NCBI RefSeq assembly: GCF_938045465.1
Contig: NZ_CALIBF010000072.1
Coordinates: forward strand, 1 to 20,162
DNA from: an uncultured Campylobacter sp.
GTDB lineage: Bacteria; Campylobacterota; Campylobacteria; Campylobacterales; Campylobacteraceae
Direction: 5' to 3'
Length of the DNA stretch: 20,162 nucleotides
Shown here in pieces: positions 6,027 to 13,595 of this stretch. The position numbers were made by a program, and so were the translations under genes. The notes under the pieces were generated by a model. That model was not told the DNA's origin. It saw only the letters and a list, made by a program, of their open reading frames with translations, and searched no databases. Numbering within the stretch: the stretch's first letter is position 1; each line of letters begins with the position of its first letter.

Positions 6027-7815
6027 TCTCTTTTGCGCTTAGGCCCATCAGAGCAAACGCCGTGCGGATGCTAAGCGCCACGAGCGCGAACAGCTTGAGC
6101 TTCGCATCCTCGTTCTCGCTGCCTACGACGCGGTTTTCGTTGTAGTATTTGTGAAAGTCCGCCGCGAGCGCCTTTAGGAAATCGGGCAGCTTCTGCAAGC
6201 CGCGCGAATTAAATGCGTCGTTTAAAATTTCATTCAAGCTAAGCGCCGCAAAAGCTAGGCCGAGCCCCGCTTCATCCAGCGTGCAGAAATCCGCGCCCAA
6301 GACGTCCGCCTCGCGCTTGCCCGCTTTGGTAAAAATTTGATTGACCCGCGCGTGGGCGTAGTTGATGTAAAAGATCGGATTGCTGCTGTCCTCGCGCGCG
6401 AGCTCGTCCACGTCGAACTCAAGCGGCGTCTCGCCCTTTTTGCTGATGAAGATAAATCGCATCGCGTCTCTACCGATCGCGGCGAGCACGTCGCTCATCA
6501 AAATCGCGTTGCCCGCACGCTTGCTCATCTTGTAGGTCTGCCCGTCTTTGAGCAAATTTACCATCTGCATTAGGATGATCTCGAGCCTGCTTTCGTCGTA
6601 GCCCAGAAAATGCACGGCGGCCTTTAAGCGCGCGATGTAGCCGTGGTGATCGGCGCCCCAGATGTTGATGCAGCGCTCATATCCGCGCTCAAATTTGTTG
6701 TTGTGATAGACGATGTCGCCCGCAAGATAAGTCGGACGCGCATCCTCGCGGATGACGACGCGATCCTTTTCGTCGCCGAGCTGCGATGAGCGGATCCAAA
6801 TTTTGCCCTCCTGCTCATACATCTTGCCGCTGCGCTCAAGCTTCTTAATCGTAGGCTCAAGCTCGCCGTAGAGGCTCTTTTCGCTAGCCCAGTTTTGGAT
6901 ATGAATGCCCGCATCTGCGAGATCTTTTTGGATGATCTTTAGCACTTCGTCTTTAGCAAACTCCGCAAGGATCAAAACGCGCGATTCGTCGCGGAAAATT
7001 TCATCGCCGAATTGGGCGCGCGCAAGAGGGATGATCTCGTCGATATACTCGCCGCGGTAGTATTTCTCGGGATAGCTCACGTCCTCGCCCGCAAGCTCGC
7101 GCGCACGAAGCGCGATCGAAGTGCCCAAAAGCTCGATCTGATTGCCCGCGTCGTTGATGTAATACTCGGTATCGACGCGGTGCCCCAGATAGCCTCCGAT
7201 GCGTGCAAACGTATCGCCGTAAACGGCGCCGCGCACGTGCCCGATATGAAGCGGACCGGTCGGATTGGCGCTAATGTATTCAAGCAAAATTTTTTGCGGC
7301 ATAGCGGCGGAATTCTGCGCCTCATCGCAATTTGATGCTACGACGGAATTTGACGCCTCTTCGGAATTCTGCAAAATAAAATTTTGCCTAGTGGTGGAAT
7401 TCTGTGATTTAGCAGCGTCATTGCCGCTCGAAGCCAGATTTGCAGCGTAACCTTTGCTAGTAGGCTCACTCGCGCAAAGCTTTTCCGAAGCCGGTAAAAT
7501 TCCACGTCCGAGCTTCGCGTCATTTTTCGCAAAATCGCCACCCAGGCTAAGAGCATTTTTAGCAAGAGCGCCCAACACGGCAGGCTTTAGGTGAAAATTT
7601 AGATAGCCGTTCACCGCCGTAGCACTTAGAATTTCGCTATCTTTAAATTTAGCCGCAAGCTCCTCGGCGATGAGCTTAGGCGCCTTTCGCAGCTCCTTAG
7701 CCAGCGCGAAAGCCTCGGGCGAGGCGTAATGAGCCAAACTTTTATCTTTGGGTTTTTCTAAAACGACTTTGCGAGATAAAATTTTAAAAATTTCGTTTAA
7801 GACTAAATTTTTCAA
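6019..7815 (-). CDS. argS: Arginyl-tRNA synthetase with an extra linker segment
   Basis: This class I enzyme attaches arginine to tRNA-Arg in the cytoplasm. The N-terminal Add1-type domain (about 1-95) is followed by the catalytic core with ISANPTGPLHIGH (181-193, HIGH 190-193), YINDAGNQ (219-226), CINIWGADHHGY (382-393) and YKMSKR (428-433). The C-terminal anticodon-binding helices end with FHKYYNENRVVG and ALVALSIRTAFALMGL. At 598 residues it is about 65-70 longer than the C. jejuni protein (about 530, from memory). The excess is a low-complexity N/S/A/Q-rich segment at about 103-173, between the Add1 domain and the catalytic domain, with repeated QNS. The start is a TTG at 7813-7815, five bases after the tatA stop; the N-terminus aligns with relatives from that codon. 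It is the last gene of the rpsB-to-argS run. Confidence 0.96.
   Translation of the reverse strand: MKNLVLNEIFKILSRKVVLEKPKDKSLAHYASPEAFALAKELRKAPKLIAEELAAKFKDSEILSATAVNGYLNFHLKPAVLGALAKNALSLGGDFAKNDAKLGRGILPASEKLCASEPTSKGYAANLASSGNDAAKSQNSTTRQNFILQNSEEASNSVVASNCDEAQNSAAMPQKILLEYISANPTGPLHIGHVRGAVYGDTFARIGGYLGHRVDTEYYINDAGNQIELLGTSIALRARELAGEDVSYPEKYYRGEYIDEIIPLARAQFGDEIFRDESRVLILAEFAKDEVLKIIQKDLADAGIHIQNWASEKSLYGELEPTIKKLERSGKMYEQEGKIWIRSSQLGDEKDRVVIREDARPTYLAGDIVYHNNKFERGYERCINIWGADHHGYIARLKAAVHFLGYDESRLEIILMQMVNLLKDGQTYKMSKRAGNAILMSDVLAAIGRDAMRFIFISKKGETPLEFDVDELAREDSSNPIFYINYAHARVNQIFTKAGKREADVLGADFCTLDEAGLGLAFAALSLNEILNDAFNSRGLQKLPDFLKALAADFHKYYNENRVVGSENEDAKLKLFALVALSIRTAFALMGLSAKEKM
7297..7509 (-). 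repeat. In-frame repeat-derived insertion in argS
   Basis: This coding stretch (ArgRS residues about 103-173) has no counterpart in the relatives I remember. On the + strand it carries GGAATTCTG at 7309, 7363 and 7396 and the variant GGAATTTGA at 7345. The spacings are 36, 18 and 33 bases, all multiples of three. On the coding strand these become QNS/SNS triplets. The same GGAATT words are abundant in the intergenic regions of this window. Confidence 0.7.
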
Positions 7816-7820
7816 ATCCC

Positions 7821-8036
7821 TTACGCCTTTTTAGTATCGCTGATTTCGGCGTCTTTAACCTCTTGCTCCATCTTTTTCTCGACCTTTTGCGGTTCGTCGT
7901 CCTCTTCCATCTCTTTTTTGAAAGTCTTTATGCCCTGTCCTAGACCCTTTGCAAGCTCTGGGATTTTTTTCGCTCCGAACAGCAACACAACAACGATCAA
8001 AACAATCAGCCAGTGTCCAATACTCATAGAACCCAT
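7821..8036 (-). CDS. tatA: Twin-arginine translocase subunit TatA
   Basis: The 71-residue protein has an N-terminal membrane helix (about 8-21, [14 protein letters not shown]). The TatA signature [24 protein letters not shown] (20-43) follows as the amphipathic helix, with an acidic/lysine-rich tail. It forms the pore-like ring of the Tat system, which exports folded, often cofactor-containing proteins to the periplasm. A longer frame starts at 8060, but AAAGGAG lies six bases before the ATG at 8034-8036 and the longer start would overlap gmk, so the shorter start is chosen. It sits 11 bases after gmk and 5 bases before argS in a compact run. No tatC or tatB is present in the window. Confidence 0.93.
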   Translation of the reverse strand: MGSMSIGHWLIVLIVVVLLFGAKKIPELAKGLGQGIKTFKKEMEEDDEPQKVEKKMEQEVKDAEISDTKKA

Positions 8037-8047
8037 TTTTTTCTCCT

Positions 8048-8662
8048 TTAAATTTTCCAAATTTCGATTAGCTTGCCTATGTCGCGGCTCGCCGTTTCTA
8101 GTTTGATAGTTTTGTAGATTGATCTTAAATTTTCATACGCCGCTTCCAGGCGGTCGTTTATTATGAAATAATCATACTCGCCTAGGCGCTCCATCTCCTC
8201 TTGCGCGTTTTGTAGGCGCAAAGCAATATCGGCGGGATCATTATCGCCACGAGCGCGCAACCTATCTCTAAGCTCCGACAAGCTCGGCGTAGTAATAAAT
8301 ACGCTAGTAAGCTCGCTTTTAGGCACTTTGCTACGCACGATCTCATATCCTTGCACATCGATGTCAAAAATCACGATCTTACCCCGCTCAAGCTCGCTCG
8401 TAGCGGCTTTTAGCGAAGTACCGTAGTATTTGCCGTGGACCAACGCCCACTCTAAAAACTCCCCGCGCTCAATACCTGCGCGAAACTCGCTCTCGCTTAT
8501 GAAATGATAATTCACACCGTCCGCTTCGCCTGCACGCATTTCACGCGTCGTAGAGGAGATCGAGAAGTATATCTGCTCGCCGAATTCTGCGATAAGACGC
8601 TTTATGAGCGTGCTTTTGCCGCTACCGCTTGGACCGGAAACGAGCAAAATTTTGCCTTTCAC
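8048..8662 (-). CDS. gmk: Guanylate kinase
   Basis: The enzyme phosphorylates GMP to GDP with ATP in the cytoplasm. The 204-residue length is standard. The P-loop GPSGSGKST spans residues 10-18, the GMP-binding region [22 protein letters not shown] spans 35-56, and the motif VIFDIDVQG lies at about 97-105, followed by the lid and [16 protein letters not shown]. The start codon is GTG (8660-8662), overlapping the TAG stop of the upstream acidic-protein gene by one base (TAGTG), which implies translational coupling. It is followed by tatA. Confidence 0.96.
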   Translation of the reverse strand: MKGKILLVSGPSGSGKSTLIKRLIAEFGEQIYFSISSTTREMRAGEADGVNYHFISESEFRAGIERGEFLEWALVHGKYYGTSLKAATSELERGKIVIFDIDVQGYEIVRSKVPKSELTSVFITTPSLSELRDRLRARGDNDPADIALRLQNAQEEMERLGEYDYFIINDRLEAAYENLRSIYKTIKLETASRDIGKLIEIWKI

Positions 8663-10752
8663 TATCTATCTCCAAACGATATGTCGATATTGATCTTAAA
8701 GTCCTTCAGCGCGTCCTTAGCGTCCTTACTGCCCGCAAATTTCTCGATCGTGTTTGCGATGCCCGCTTCTAGATCATCGCGCAGTTTGGTCTTCAGCTCC
8801 TCAGCGCTCGGTTTTTTGCTATGCTCGTTGCGCAGCGGCTCACTTTTAGAGCTAGGCTCTAACTCGCTTGCCATAAGGCTGGCAAACTCCGCCGCAGCCG
8901 AAGCGGCAAGCTCATTCGGCATAGCTTGCGCGCCAAATTTCATCTCATTTACCTGCTCGGACGCGCCGAATTTATGCGCTTTAAATTCGGTGCGCTCCGA
9001 AGGCTTTGAAGCATTAAATTTTATCTGCTGCGCGGCGCTCTTTGCGAGCTTGCCGGATTTAAATTGCTCGCTATCCGCAGAGTTTGCGGCAAACGAGTTT
9101 GCAAAATCGCCCTCCATAGCGCGCAAAAATCCGTCCGTAAACCCGCCGACAACGCTATCAGCTTGTTCTCTTTGCTTCGGTAAATCTGAGGCATCTAATA
9201 TGTGCGGCAAGTTTAGCTCCGAAAAATTCGGCGCAGGAGTAGAATTTGTAGTCCCGATATTGCTAGAATTTGTAGAAGCTGCAAAATTAGCGGAAGCCGC
9301 AAAATTGGCGCTAATTGAATCCCCTGCTTCATTATGAGCAGACATAGACGCATTCTGTGCAAGTCTGCCGGTAAATTCCATACTTTGAAACGGAACGGCG
9401 TTATAAAGATTTTCACGAGGTATATCGCCCGCACCCGCTAACGCAATCGGCGTATCTGAAGCGACCTCGTATTGAGACGAAATTTGCGTTTTTTGAAAAT
9501 CCGTAGCCGCTATATTTTTATCATGCGCAGATCTTTTATCCTCTTTTTCATCGGAAGCAAACGCAGCCGCGGCAAAATTATCATATCCGCCAAACTCCTC
9601 CACGGGCATGCCGGCACTATCGAAAAGCCTGGAAAAATCCATATCAAATCCGCTGTTAACAGGCGCGCCGGCTGCATCTTGCACTACTTGCGAGGCAGAA
9701 TTTTTTTCATCTGTTTTATAGGCAAATGAGCCGTCTGACTCATGCTGTTCAAGCGTAACGTCCGCAGAGTCTTTCGCTTCCTCTAGATTAGGCGCAGCGT
9801 CTGCTTTTTTTTCAACAGTAGTTTCATTAGGGCTGCCAGCTCTTTGCGACTCGTCTTGCTGCGCAAGCGGTAAAGTTTCGCTTGCCTGTGCGACAAGAAT
9901 TTCATCTTCTGTCTGCGATTTATTTGTTTTGAAATTCTTAGGATTTTCATCGTCTAGAGCTACTAAAGCTATCGGAGCGTCATCCTTTGCGAGTGGAATC
10001 TCGCCCTGGAGTGTGTGATTATTTTCAGCAGGCTCGCTTGCGCCGATACTATTTAGCGGCACATCCTCAGGGATATCGCTAGTAGCTAAGTTTAGAGGCA
10101 TATCATCTGCGATATTATCCGCAATCTTTTCTGCGACGGCGTTAAGCGGTGTATCATCAGAGATAGTGTCCGCAAGAGCCGCTTCATCTGCAAGCTGTGA
10201 GAGCGGAATATCATCTGCGATCTCGTCCGTGCGCGGCATATCACCTACCAACTGCGAAAGCGGCACATCATCTGCTATCTCGGGCGCTATGTCGCTTGCC
10301 AGCTGCGAAAGCGGTATATCCTTACCAGAGTCATAAAAGCTATCCACAAGCTCTTCAAAATTACTGCCCGAAGCGGAATTTGCCTGATCAATCGCATCGA
10401 TCTCTTTCATCACAGAGCTTGCATCGGCAAATTCTTTCGCCATTTTTTCTTTCGCCTGCACGCTCATATTTTGAACCGAAAATTCGCTAATAAACGTAAT
10501 GAGCTCAAGCGGCGAAAAAGGCTTGGTAAGGGTGTATCGCGCTCCTGAGGCCGAGACATTCTTAGGCGTCAGAAACAGCGTTTTATTAAGATCAAATTTT
10601 GAAATATCGTCGCCATCTTCATAATTTTTTATCGTCAAATCATATTCACTCTCGTCTGCACTATATGCTACCAGATCCGCACCGATGCGCTCGCAGCAAA
10701 TATTTACGACACTTGCAACCTGCTCATTGTGATTGTCAAGTAGAATTTTCAT
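8662..10752 (-). CDS. Highly acidic repeat protein with receiver-like N-terminus
   Basis: The 696-residue, strongly acidic and Ala/Ser-rich protein appears to occupy the position of the 'highly acidic protein' Cj1178c of C. jejuni (synteny from memory). Residues 1-90 are ordered and end in LTKPFSPLELITFISEF, which resembles the K-P-F and last helix of response-regulator receiver domains. The usual phosphorylatable Asp region is not obvious, so it may be a pseudo-receiver (inference). Residues 145-268 contain about seven degenerate repeats of (I/V)ADD(I/V)PL(S/N)xLA. The middle is low complexity (ANFAASANFAAS near residue 480). The C-terminal 50 residues (EELKTKLRDDLEAGIANTIEKF...LKDFKINIDISF) look ordered again. 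No signal peptide or membrane helix is evident. The ATG has AAAAGG upstream, and the gene overlaps gmk by one base. The role is unknown. Confidence 0.85.
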   Translation of the reverse strand: MKILLDNHNEQVASVVNICCERIGADLVAYSADESEYDLTIKNYEDGDDISKFDLNKTLFLTPKNVSASGARYTLTKPFSPLELITFISEFSVQNMSVQAKEKMAKEFADASSVMKEIDAIDQANSASGSNFEELVDSFYDSGKDIPLSQLASDIAPEIADDVPLSQLVGDMPRTDEIADDIPLSQLADEAALADTISDDTPLNAVAEKIADNIADDMPLNLATSDIPEDVPLNSIGASEPAENNHTLQGEIPLAKDDAPIALVALDDENPKNFKTNKSQTEDEILVAQASETLPLAQQDESQRAGSPNETTVEKKADAAPNLEEAKDSADVTLEQHESDGSFAYKTDEKNSASQVVQDAAGAPVNSGFDMDFSRLFDSAGMPVEEFGGYDNFAAAAFASDEKEDKRSAHDKNIAATDFQKTQISSQYEVASDTPIALAGAGDIPRENLYNAVPFQSMEFTGRLAQNASMSAHNEAGDSISANFAASANFAASTNSSNIGTTNSTPAPNFSELNLPHILDASDLPKQREQADSVVGGFTDGFLRAMEGDFANSFAANSADSEQFKSGKLAKSAAQQIKFNASKPSERTEFKAHKFGASEQVNEMKFGAQAMPNELAASAAAEFASLMASELEPSSKSEPLRNEHSKKPSAEELKTKLRDDLEAGIANTIEKFAGSKDAKDALKDFKINIDISFGDR
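9949..10320 (-). repeat. Degenerate protein repeat region, ADD-x-PLSQLA type
   Basis: The coding stretch for residues 145-268 of the acidic protein contains DIPLSQLA, DVPLSQLV, DIPLSQLA, DTPLNAVA, DMPLNLAT, DVPLNSIG and EIPLAKDD. They are spaced roughly 13-20 residues apart, most preceded by (I)ADD or SDD. The DNA copies are diverged, so this is an old amplification under protein-level constraint rather than a recent tandem array. Confidence 0.75.
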
Positions 10753-10780
10753 TTATGACCTTTTAGAAAGAATTTGGGCT

Positions 10781-10786
10781 ATTGTA
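10781..10786 (-). promoter_or_regulatory. Candidate -10 box for the acidic-protein gene
   Basis: On the - strand TTACAAT (TACAAT core) lies about 28 bases before the ATG of the acidic-protein gene, in an AT-rich 57-base spacer that breaks the otherwise near-overlapping operon. It could provide a second promoter for acidic protein - gmk - tatA - argS. No -35 box is visible, which is usual for Campylobacter. Confidence 0.35.
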
Positions 10787-10809
10787 AGATATTTTTGGTT
10801 ATTAATTGC

Positions 10810-11451
10810 TTATATTTGCGCTAAATTTCGGTTATTTAGTCGATAAACTTTGCAGCATTTTTGCGCTAAATTCTCATCGTGGGTCACGAGCACGAGCGCG
10901 CCACGACTGGATTTTACGTAATCAAAGATCACGCTCATGACCTCGTTTGCGGTATCCTTATCTAAATTTCCCGTAGGCTCGTCGGCAAAGATTATGCGCG
11001 GCTTTTTGCAAAGTATGCGAGCGATGCTCACGCGCTGCTGCTGTCCGCCGCTAAGCTCGCCCACGCCTTGAGCAAGCGTGTGTTCTATCTTAAGCTTTTT
11101 TAAAATTTTCTGATCTATTGCGTTATTCGTAAGTTTGGCGGCGAGTTCGATATTTTCGCCGGAGGAAAAACCTTTAAAAAGGTAGTGGGATTGGAAAATT
11201 ATACCGAAGTCGTTGCGGCGGATTTTAAGTCTCTCATCGGAGCTTAGCTCGTAAATACTGCGCCCGCCGTAGATCACCTCGCCCGAGTTTGGTTTTAAAA
11301 GCGTGCATAGAATATGAAGTAGAGTCGATTTACCGCAACCGCTAACGCCCAAAATAGCGATGCTCTCGCCCTCCCCAACGCTTAGGCTTACATTTTCAAA
11401 GAGCGTATAATCATACGCGTGAGTAAGATTTACGCCCTTTAGAAGTTCCAT
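10810..11451 (-). CDS. ABC transporter ATPase, FtsE/LolD/MacB type
   Basis: The 213-residue stand-alone nucleotide-binding protein has Walker [10 protein letters not shown] (35-43), the Q-loop region IIFQSHYLF (84-92), the signature LSGGQQQR (133-140), Walker B IIFADEP (153-159), the D-loop GNLD and the switch histidine in LVTHD (191). Such ATPases pair with an FtsX/LolC/MacB-type permease and energise cell-division signalling, lipoprotein release or export. No permease is encoded in the window, so the partner must lie elsewhere. It starts two bases after the tsf stop and is probably co-transcribed with the ribosomal genes, as in the equivalent place in C. jejuni (Cj1180c, from memory). The precise substrate cannot be told from the sequence. 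Confidence 0.9.
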   Translation of the reverse strand: MELLKGVNLTHAYDYTLFENVSLSVGEGESIAILGVSGCGKSTLLHILCTLLKPNSGEVIYGGRSIYELSSDERLKIRRNDFGIIFQSHYLFKGFSSGENIELAAKLTNNAIDQKILKKLKIEHTLAQGVGELSGGQQQRVSIARILCKKPRIIFADEPTGNLDKDTANEVMSVIFDYVKSSRGALVLVTHDENLAQKCCKVYRLNNRNLAQI

Positions 11452-11453
11452 AT

Positions 11454-12518
11454 TTAGCCGATTTGAGCCGCTACTTCGGCTGCGAAGTCTTCGCTCTTTT
11501 TCTCTAGGCCTTCGCCCACTTCGAAGCGGACATATTTTACGATCTCGATCTTGCCGCCTAGTTTTTTAGCCTCTTCGTCAATCACCTGCTCGACGGTTTT
11601 CTTGTCGTCCATTACATAAAATTGCCCTAGCAGTGTGAGACGCTGATCGATCTGGGTATTGTCGGCGATGAAGCGATCGATCTGGCCGGGTAAAATTTTA
11701 TCCCAAATTTTTTCAGGCTTATTTTGCTTGCGAAGCTCATCTTTTAAAACTTCGATCTCTTTGGCTAAAATTTCGTCCGTTAGATGCGCACGCGAGCCAA
11801 ATTGCGGGATCTTATGAAGCGGTTTGCCCAAGCGCACAAACTCCTCATTTTCTTTCTCAAACTCGCCTTTAAGAGCTAAGAATTCCTTCTCGATAAAATC
11901 GGGATCAAGCTCTTTATAGCTGATGACCTGAGGTTTCATCGCGGCTGCATGCATGCAGAGATTTTTTATAAGCTCCTTCGCACCCTCCGCAGTCCGCTCG
12001 CTATCGCAAGCTGCTGCAATAATGACGCCTACTCGACCGTTTGAGTGCAGATAACCGTTTACCACGCCGTTTGCGCCTGCCTTAATCGTCTCAAATCTTC
12101 TAACGACCAAATTTTCGCCGATCGTAGCGATCTGGCTTTTTAGATGCTCATCAAATTTAACGCCGTCGATGATGCTGGAATTTAGCTCATCAATACTGCT
12201 AATGCCCTTGCTTTGGATATGTAGAGTAGTATTTTTAACTAAATTTATAAAATTTTGATTTTTAGCTACGAAGTCGGTTTCGGAATTTATCTCGCTTATG
12301 GTTGCGATCTTGTGATCCGCGCCCACTTCGACGCTTACTAAGCCCTCGCTAGCTAGGCGGTCGGCTTTTTTAGCAGCCTTTCCTAAGCCCTTTTCGCGAA
12401 GCAGATCGACGGCCTTATCCATATCGCCGTCTGTTTCAACTAAAGCCTTTTTGCAATCCATCATCCCCGCTCCGGTGCTTTCGCGGAGCTCTTTTACCAT
12501 TTGCGCGCTGATTTCCAT
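11454..12518 (-). CDS. tsf: Translation elongation factor Ts
   Basis: EF-Ts exchanges GDP for GTP on EF-Tu in the cytoplasm. The N-terminal UBA-like domain reads VKELRESTGAGMMDCKKAL (8-26), and the EF-Tu-contacting motif TDFVAKN lies at 81-87. The core continues with VVGYLH-like NGYLHSNGRVGVII, LCMHAAAMKPQ and the coiled/C-terminal segments ending in VRFEVGEGLEKKSEDFAAEVAAQ. The 354-residue length is greater than E. coli (283) but normal for epsilonproteobacteria as I recall. The ATG overlaps the rpsB stop by one base (TAATG), so translation is probably coupled to S2. Confidence 0.97.
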   Translation of the reverse strand: MEISAQMVKELRESTGAGMMDCKKALVETDGDMDKAVDLLREKGLGKAAKKADRLASEGLVSVEVGADHKIATISEINSETDFVAKNQNFINLVKNTTLHIQSKGISSIDELNSSIIDGVKFDEHLKSQIATIGENLVVRRFETIKAGANGVVNGYLHSNGRVGVIIAAACDSERTAEGAKELIKNLCMHAAAMKPQVISYKELDPDFIEKEFLALKGEFEKENEEFVRLGKPLHKIPQFGSRAHLTDEILAKEIEVLKDELRKQNKPEKIWDKILPGQIDRFIADNTQIDQRLTLLGQFYVMDDKKTVEQVIDEEAKKLGGKIEIVKYVRFEVGEGLEKKSEDFAAEVAAQIG

Positions 12519-13315
12519 TACTCTTCGTCCTCGCTTACGTCAAAATCCTCTTCGCTCATCGCCTCGGCTACGACTTCCTCTTTCTCTTCGTCGCTGACGG
12601 CTTCGCTCTGCTCGACATCCTCGCTTGCGTCTTGATCGCGAAGTGCCTTGCCTTCGTTGATCGCCTCAGCCATCTCTTGGCAAAAAAGCTGAACTGAGCG
12701 GATCGCATCGTCGTTGCCAGGTATCGGGAAATCGACTACGTCCGGATCGCAGTTCGTATCCAAAGGCGCGATAACCGGCATTTTTAGGCGGTTAGCTTCC
12801 GCTACGGCGATCTTTTCTTTTACAACGTCGATGACGAAGATCATATCGGGAAGGCCCTTCATATTGCGAATGCCACCTAGATAAAGCTCAAGCTTCTCTT
12901 TTTTGCGGCGAAGCATTAGCGCCTCTTTTTTGGTTAGTAAATTTATCGAGCCATCCTCTTCCATGGTCTCGATTACTTCGAGCTTGCGGATCGATTGCTT
13001 GATAGTAGAAAAATTCGTCAGCATGCCGCCTAGCCATCTGTGGCTTACATAAGGCATGCCGCATTTTTCGGCGTACTCTTTTAGCGTCGCGCCGGCTTGT
13101 TTTTTGGTGCCTACGAAAAGTATCGTCTTGCCCTCGGCAGCCGCGTCGCGCACGATATTATAAGTGTAGCGAAAGTAGCGGATAGTTTTTTGTAGATCTA
13201 TGATGTAGATACCTTTTCTCTCGCCGAAAATGAATTTTTTCATCTTCGGATTCCATCTGCGTGTTTGGTGTCCGAAATGAACGCCGCACTCTAGCAAATC
13301 TCTCATTGTTACCAT
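12518..13315 (-). CDS. rpsB: 30S ribosomal protein S2
   Basis: The N-terminus ([25 protein letters not shown]...) carries the S2 signature, followed by [40 protein letters not shown] and the C-terminal [28 protein letters not shown]. It binds the 30S subunit near S1. The 265-residue protein ends in a strongly acidic tail of about 40 residues ([16 protein letters not shown]...), common in this lineage. AAGGAG precedes the ATG. It is the first gene of the run rpsB-tsf-ABC-acidic protein-gmk-tatA-argS, and its leader of about 110 bases may carry control elements. Confidence 0.97.
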   Translation of the reverse strand: MVTMRDLLECGVHFGHQTRRWNPKMKKFIFGERKGIYIIDLQKTIRYFRYTYNIVRDAAAEGKTILFVGTKKQAGATLKEYAEKCGMPYVSHRWLGGMLTNFSTIKQSIRKLEVIETMEEDGSINLLTKKEALMLRRKKEKLELYLGGIRNMKGLPDMIFVIDVVKEKIAVAEANRLKMPVIAPLDTNCDPDVVDFPIPGNDDAIRSVQLFCQEMAEAINEGKALRDQDASEDVEQSEAVSDEEKEEVVAEAMSEEDFDVSEDEE

Positions 13316-13425
13316 GAGTTTTCTCCTTGTGGGTTTCCCCGAAATTTAGGTTTCTCCTCCACACCCATTAACATTTGTTTTTGACAAACGCAACCAAATT
13401 TTAGGATTGGTGTGTGTGAATTGAA

Positions 13426-13481
13426 GCTTGGATTATATTTAAAAATAGCTAAATTAAAGCTAAATTTAATATAATCCAAGC
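13426..13481. promoter_or_regulatory. rpsB promoter within a 14-bp inverted repeat
   Basis: GCTTGGATTATATT (13426-13439) is repeated in inverted orientation at 13468-13481, with an inner TAGCT/AGCTA pair in the 28-base centre. Each arm contains a TATAAT pointing outwards: 13432-13437 on the - strand, towards rpsB, and 13470-13475 on the + strand. The - strand box lies about 115 bases before the rpsB ATG with AT-rich upstream sequence and is the best promoter for the operon. The symmetry could serve a dimeric regulator, a divergent antisense start, or a terminator hairpin after an upstream transcript. Confidence 0.55.
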
Positions 13482-13553
13482 ATCGGCGTGGTTAAATTTT
13501 GCGCTGCAAAGATAAGACGACCGCAAGGGACGTGAGCGAAATTATTCGTCAAA

Positions 13554-13574
13554 TTTAAATTCGCCGAATTTAAA
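13554..13574 (-). terminator. 9-bp AT-rich hairpin after iadA
   Basis: TTTAAATTC (13554-13562) and GAATTTAAA (13566-13574) form a perfect stem with a 3-base GCC loop, about 22 bases beyond the iadA stop. On the - strand it follows CTTTT and continues into TTTGACG. The stem is AT-rich, so it is a moderate candidate for ending iadA transcription. Confidence 0.4.
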
Positions 13575-13595
13575 AAGCGGCATCTGCTTCAAATT

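Noticed and set aside
7297..7509. ArgRS insertion as an intein or inserted domain
   Set aside because: The segment is too short and too low in complexity, lacks the intein splice-site residues and endonuclease motifs, and is built from short repeats.
8504..9337. 277-residue open frame on the + strand opposite gmk and the acidic-protein gene
   Set aside because: It is antisense to two well-supported genes, its composition (Ala/Ser/Leu runs) is the shadow of the acidic repeat protein, and no ribosome binding site or domain is seen.
13316..13425. Autoregulatory S2-binding leader in rpsB mRNA
   Set aside because: Only short (5-bp) stems are visible and there is no match to a leader I recognise, so it is not listed as a feature.
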